Assembly (NCBI GenBank): GCA_003225315.1
Contig: QHZD01000029.1
Location: 1 to 64,000, forward strand
Reading direction: 5' to 3'
Length of the DNA stretch: 64,000 bases
From: Acidobacteriota bacterium
Lineage (GTDB): Bacteria; Acidobacteriota; Terriglobia; Acidiferrales; UBA7541
The notes under the pieces were generated by a model. It did no database searches. It was given only the letters and a program-made list of their open reading frames with translations, and had not been told where the DNA came from. This document shows, piece by piece, positions 62,207 to 64,000 of this stretch. Position 1 is the first letter of the stretch, and each line of letters begins with the position of its first letter. Made by a program: the position numbers and the translations under genes.

Positions 62207-64000
62207 TTATACGAAGTTAATTCCGTCCGCGTCCAGAACCTCGCGGACCTTTGACGTGAGCGTAACCGCGGAGAACGGCTTCTGCAGAAATTCGAACTCC
62301 CCCTCGAAACCATGACTGTGGGCCAACGCCTCATCCGTGTAACCCGACATAAAAAGTATTTTGACGTCCGGCCGCAACGCACCGACGTGCTTGGCGATCT
62401 CGCGCCCGCTCATCCCCGGCAGGACCATATCCGTGAGCAGAAGGTGAATGCGTCCGGAATGCCGCTCGCAAATCGTTCCCACATCTTGAGGTTGTTGCGA
62501 AACCAGCACGTTGTACCCCTTCGCAGTCAGCATCGCGCTTACAAGCTCTCGCACCGCGGCGTCGTCCTCTACCAGCAGGATGGTCTCCGAGCCTTGCTTG
62601 CGATCTTGTTGCGGTTTCTTCGATACGGCATTCTCTGCCGTCTCGGTCACCTGCGGCAGATAAATTTTGAACGTAGTGCCTTTCCCCACCTCGCTGTATA
62701 CCCCGATGTACCCGCCGCTCTGTTTCACCACGCCATAGACCATCGCCAATCCCAGGCCTGTTCCATGCCCGGGCCCTTTGGTCGTGAAGAACGGTTCAAA
62801 GATGCGCGCCAGTGTCGCCGCGTCCATGCCCATCCCGGTGTCCGAAACTGTAAGCATCGTGTGCGGCCCTGACGAAGACCCCAGGTGGAGCCGCAGGAAA
62901 TCCTCGTCCAGTTCTACGTTTCGCGTCTCTAGGGTAAGTTTCCCGCCCTCGCGCATGGCATCTCGCGCGTTGACGCTCAGATTCATCAACACCTGTTCGA
63001 GCTGCCCGGCATCCGCCTTTACCGGTGCCAGATCTTCCGCCAGCGCCATCTTGATCTCGATGTGTTCCCCGATGACCCTCTGTAGCATCTTCAGCAAGTT
63101 TCGGATGATGTCGTTGAGATTCACGACGCGCAACTGAAACACCTGCTTCCGGCTGAAGGCCAGCATCTGGCTGGTCAGGGCGGCCCCGCGTTCCGCGGCC
63201 ACGTGGACTTGCTCCGCGGCGCGGCGGTGTCTCGAATCTTTTGGGAGTTCTTCAGAAAGGGAACTGCTGTAGCTCAGGATGACCGTCAATAGGTTATTGA
63301 AATCGTGCGCGATCCCTCCCGCCAGCGTCCCGATGGACTCCATTTTTTGTGCTTGCCGGAACTGCTGCTCCAGTTTCCGCCGCTCGGTCAGATCCCGGAT
63401 CGCTGCGCACCCCCACAAGCCCTCTTCGGTTTCCAACAGGCTCAACTTGATCTCCACGGGGAACTCGGTGCCATCCCTGCGCACTGCGTAGATCTCCAGG
63501 GTTGCACCCATGGAAGCCCTGCGCGGCTCTCCCAGGAACTTGGCTTGATATTCCAAACACTTTTCCCGAAGCCTCTCGGGGACCAAGATGTCCATCGGCT
63601 GCCCCAACATATCTTCTCGCCGGTACCCAAACGTCTCTTCTGCTTGCGCGTTCACCAGCACGATTCTACCTTCTCGATTCACCACCACCATGGGGTCCGG
63701 CGCGGACTCCAGCAGGCCCCGGAACTTTGCCTCTGCTGTTCTCAAGGATTCCGCCGAGCGTTTCTGTTGCGCAAGCAGTTCACTCTGCGCACGTTGGCTC
63801 AGCAGCAATCGCACGCTGGAACAACCGAACGATGCCAACACCGCCACCGCCGCAAGCTTCAACTGTTGGCCGATTGCTGACGTCGCCATCGCCAGAACGA
63901 CAAGCGGGAACGCGATATGCGCAAATTGCGCGAGCAGCAAGGACTCCGATGAGCTTTCTTTGAGTGCGGGTTCCGGCTCTTTCGGTGGAACCCAGGTGGT
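62207..64000 (-). CDS. Sensor histidine kinase with PAS and receiver domains (5' end outside window)
   Basis: A hybrid sensor kinase whose frame stays open to the window's right edge, so the N-terminus is missing. Visible order: hydrophobic segments ([18 protein letters not shown] and following), a coiled stretch, a PAS domain ([20 protein letters not shown] ... [15 protein letters not shown]), HisKA with the H-box [20 protein letters not shown] (His phosphorylation site), HATPase ([31 protein letters not shown]) and a C-terminal receiver domain ([32 protein letters not shown] with the Asp). The type is common for slow two-component phosphorelays. A TTG at 63940 is only the first in-frame start codon inside the window. 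Confidence 0.9.
   Translation of the reverse strand, partial: TTWVPPKEPEPALKESSSESLLLAQFAHIAFPLVVLAMATSAIGQQLKLAAVAVLASFGCSSVRLLLSQRAQSELLAQQKRSAESLRTAEAKFRGLLESAPDPMVVVNREGRIVLVNAQAEETFGYRREDMLGQPMDILVPERLREKCLEYQAKFLGEPRRASMGATLEIYAVRRDGTEFPVEIKLSLLETEEGLWGCAAIRDLTERRKLEQQFRQAQKMESIGTLAGGIAHDFNNLLTVILSYSSSLSEELPKDSRHRRAAEQVHVAAERGAALTSQMLAFSRKQVFQLRVVNLNDIIRNLLKMLQRVIGEHIEIKMALAEDLAPVKADAGQLEQVLMNLSVNARDAMREGGKLTLETRNVELDEDFLRLHLGSSSGPHTMLTVSDTGMGMDAATLARIFEPFFTTKGPGHGTGLGLAMVYGVVKQSGGYIGVYSEVGKGTTFKIYLPQVTETAENAVSKKPQQDRKQGSETILLVEDDAAVRELVSAMLTAKGYNVLVSQQPQDVGTICERHSGRIHLLLTDMVLPGMSGREIAKHVGALRPDVKILFMSGYTDEALAHSHGFEGEFEFLQKPFSAVTLTSKVREVLDADGINFV

Overview
The window looks like a piece of a high-GC Acidobacteriota chromosome, probably of the Terriglobia / subdivision 1 kind. 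This is inferred from gene content: a VWA-like secreted protein of the acidobacterial type, a TonB receptor with an N-terminal carboxypeptidase-regulatory-like domain, secreted DinB-like proteins, and many short palindromic repeats between genes. No rRNA, tRNA, CRISPR array or insertion sequence was seen.

Layout. 0.2-0.7 kb: the 3' remnant of an amidohydrolase gene. 0.8-7.3 kb: a translation block on the + strand (infC with an ATC start, rpmI, rplT, pheS, a methyltransferase, pheT, zapA). 7.3-15.6 kb: an accessory stretch rich in repeats, with an aldo/keto reductase, a coiled-coil membrane protein, exported enzymes, and a ComD/ComE-like decarboxylase pair beside a cyclase. 15.6-22.5 kb: a metal-uptake locus of two divergent arms (permease, binding protein, porin and a small CxxC protein; then a second CxxC protein and a TonB receptor). 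22.6-26.1 kb: a TPR protein, a 6S-like RNA candidate, ymdB and a beta-propeller protein. 26.5-37.8 kb: dnaA, dnaN, gyrB and gyrA, with a compact restriction-modification locus inserted between dnaN and gyrB. 37.8-50.2 kb: secreted and envelope proteins, a LOG-family protein, a TonB-family protein and an ACP / acyl-AMP ligase / PlsC fusion. 50.4-57.5 kb: a decayed Tat-signal gene, MOSC, purD, a bactofilin, parB, parA with two parS sites, rsmG, a CPBP protease and selD. 57.5-64 kb: a YdjM-like protein, then khpB, yidC, yidD, rnpA and rpmH on the - strand, and a sensor kinase cut by the window edge.

The window carries both halves of the conserved origin-region cluster (dnaA-dnaN-gyrB-gyrA, and parB-parA-rsmG-khpB-yidC-yidD-rnpA-rpmH), but in an order different from the classical one and without recF, mnmE or mnmG.

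Main observations. selD appears to be a selenoprotein gene: its conserved N-terminus continues upstream through an in-frame TGA at the catalytic Cys position, followed by a SECIS-like hairpin. A dispersed repeat is inserted in frame in pheT. A probable methyltransferase / PD-(D/E)xK nuclease pair interrupts the replication cluster. Two small CxxC proteins sharing a C-terminal RAPP motif head the two arms of the metal locus. Families of small hairpins recur between genes, one of them behind C6-N-C6 tracts.
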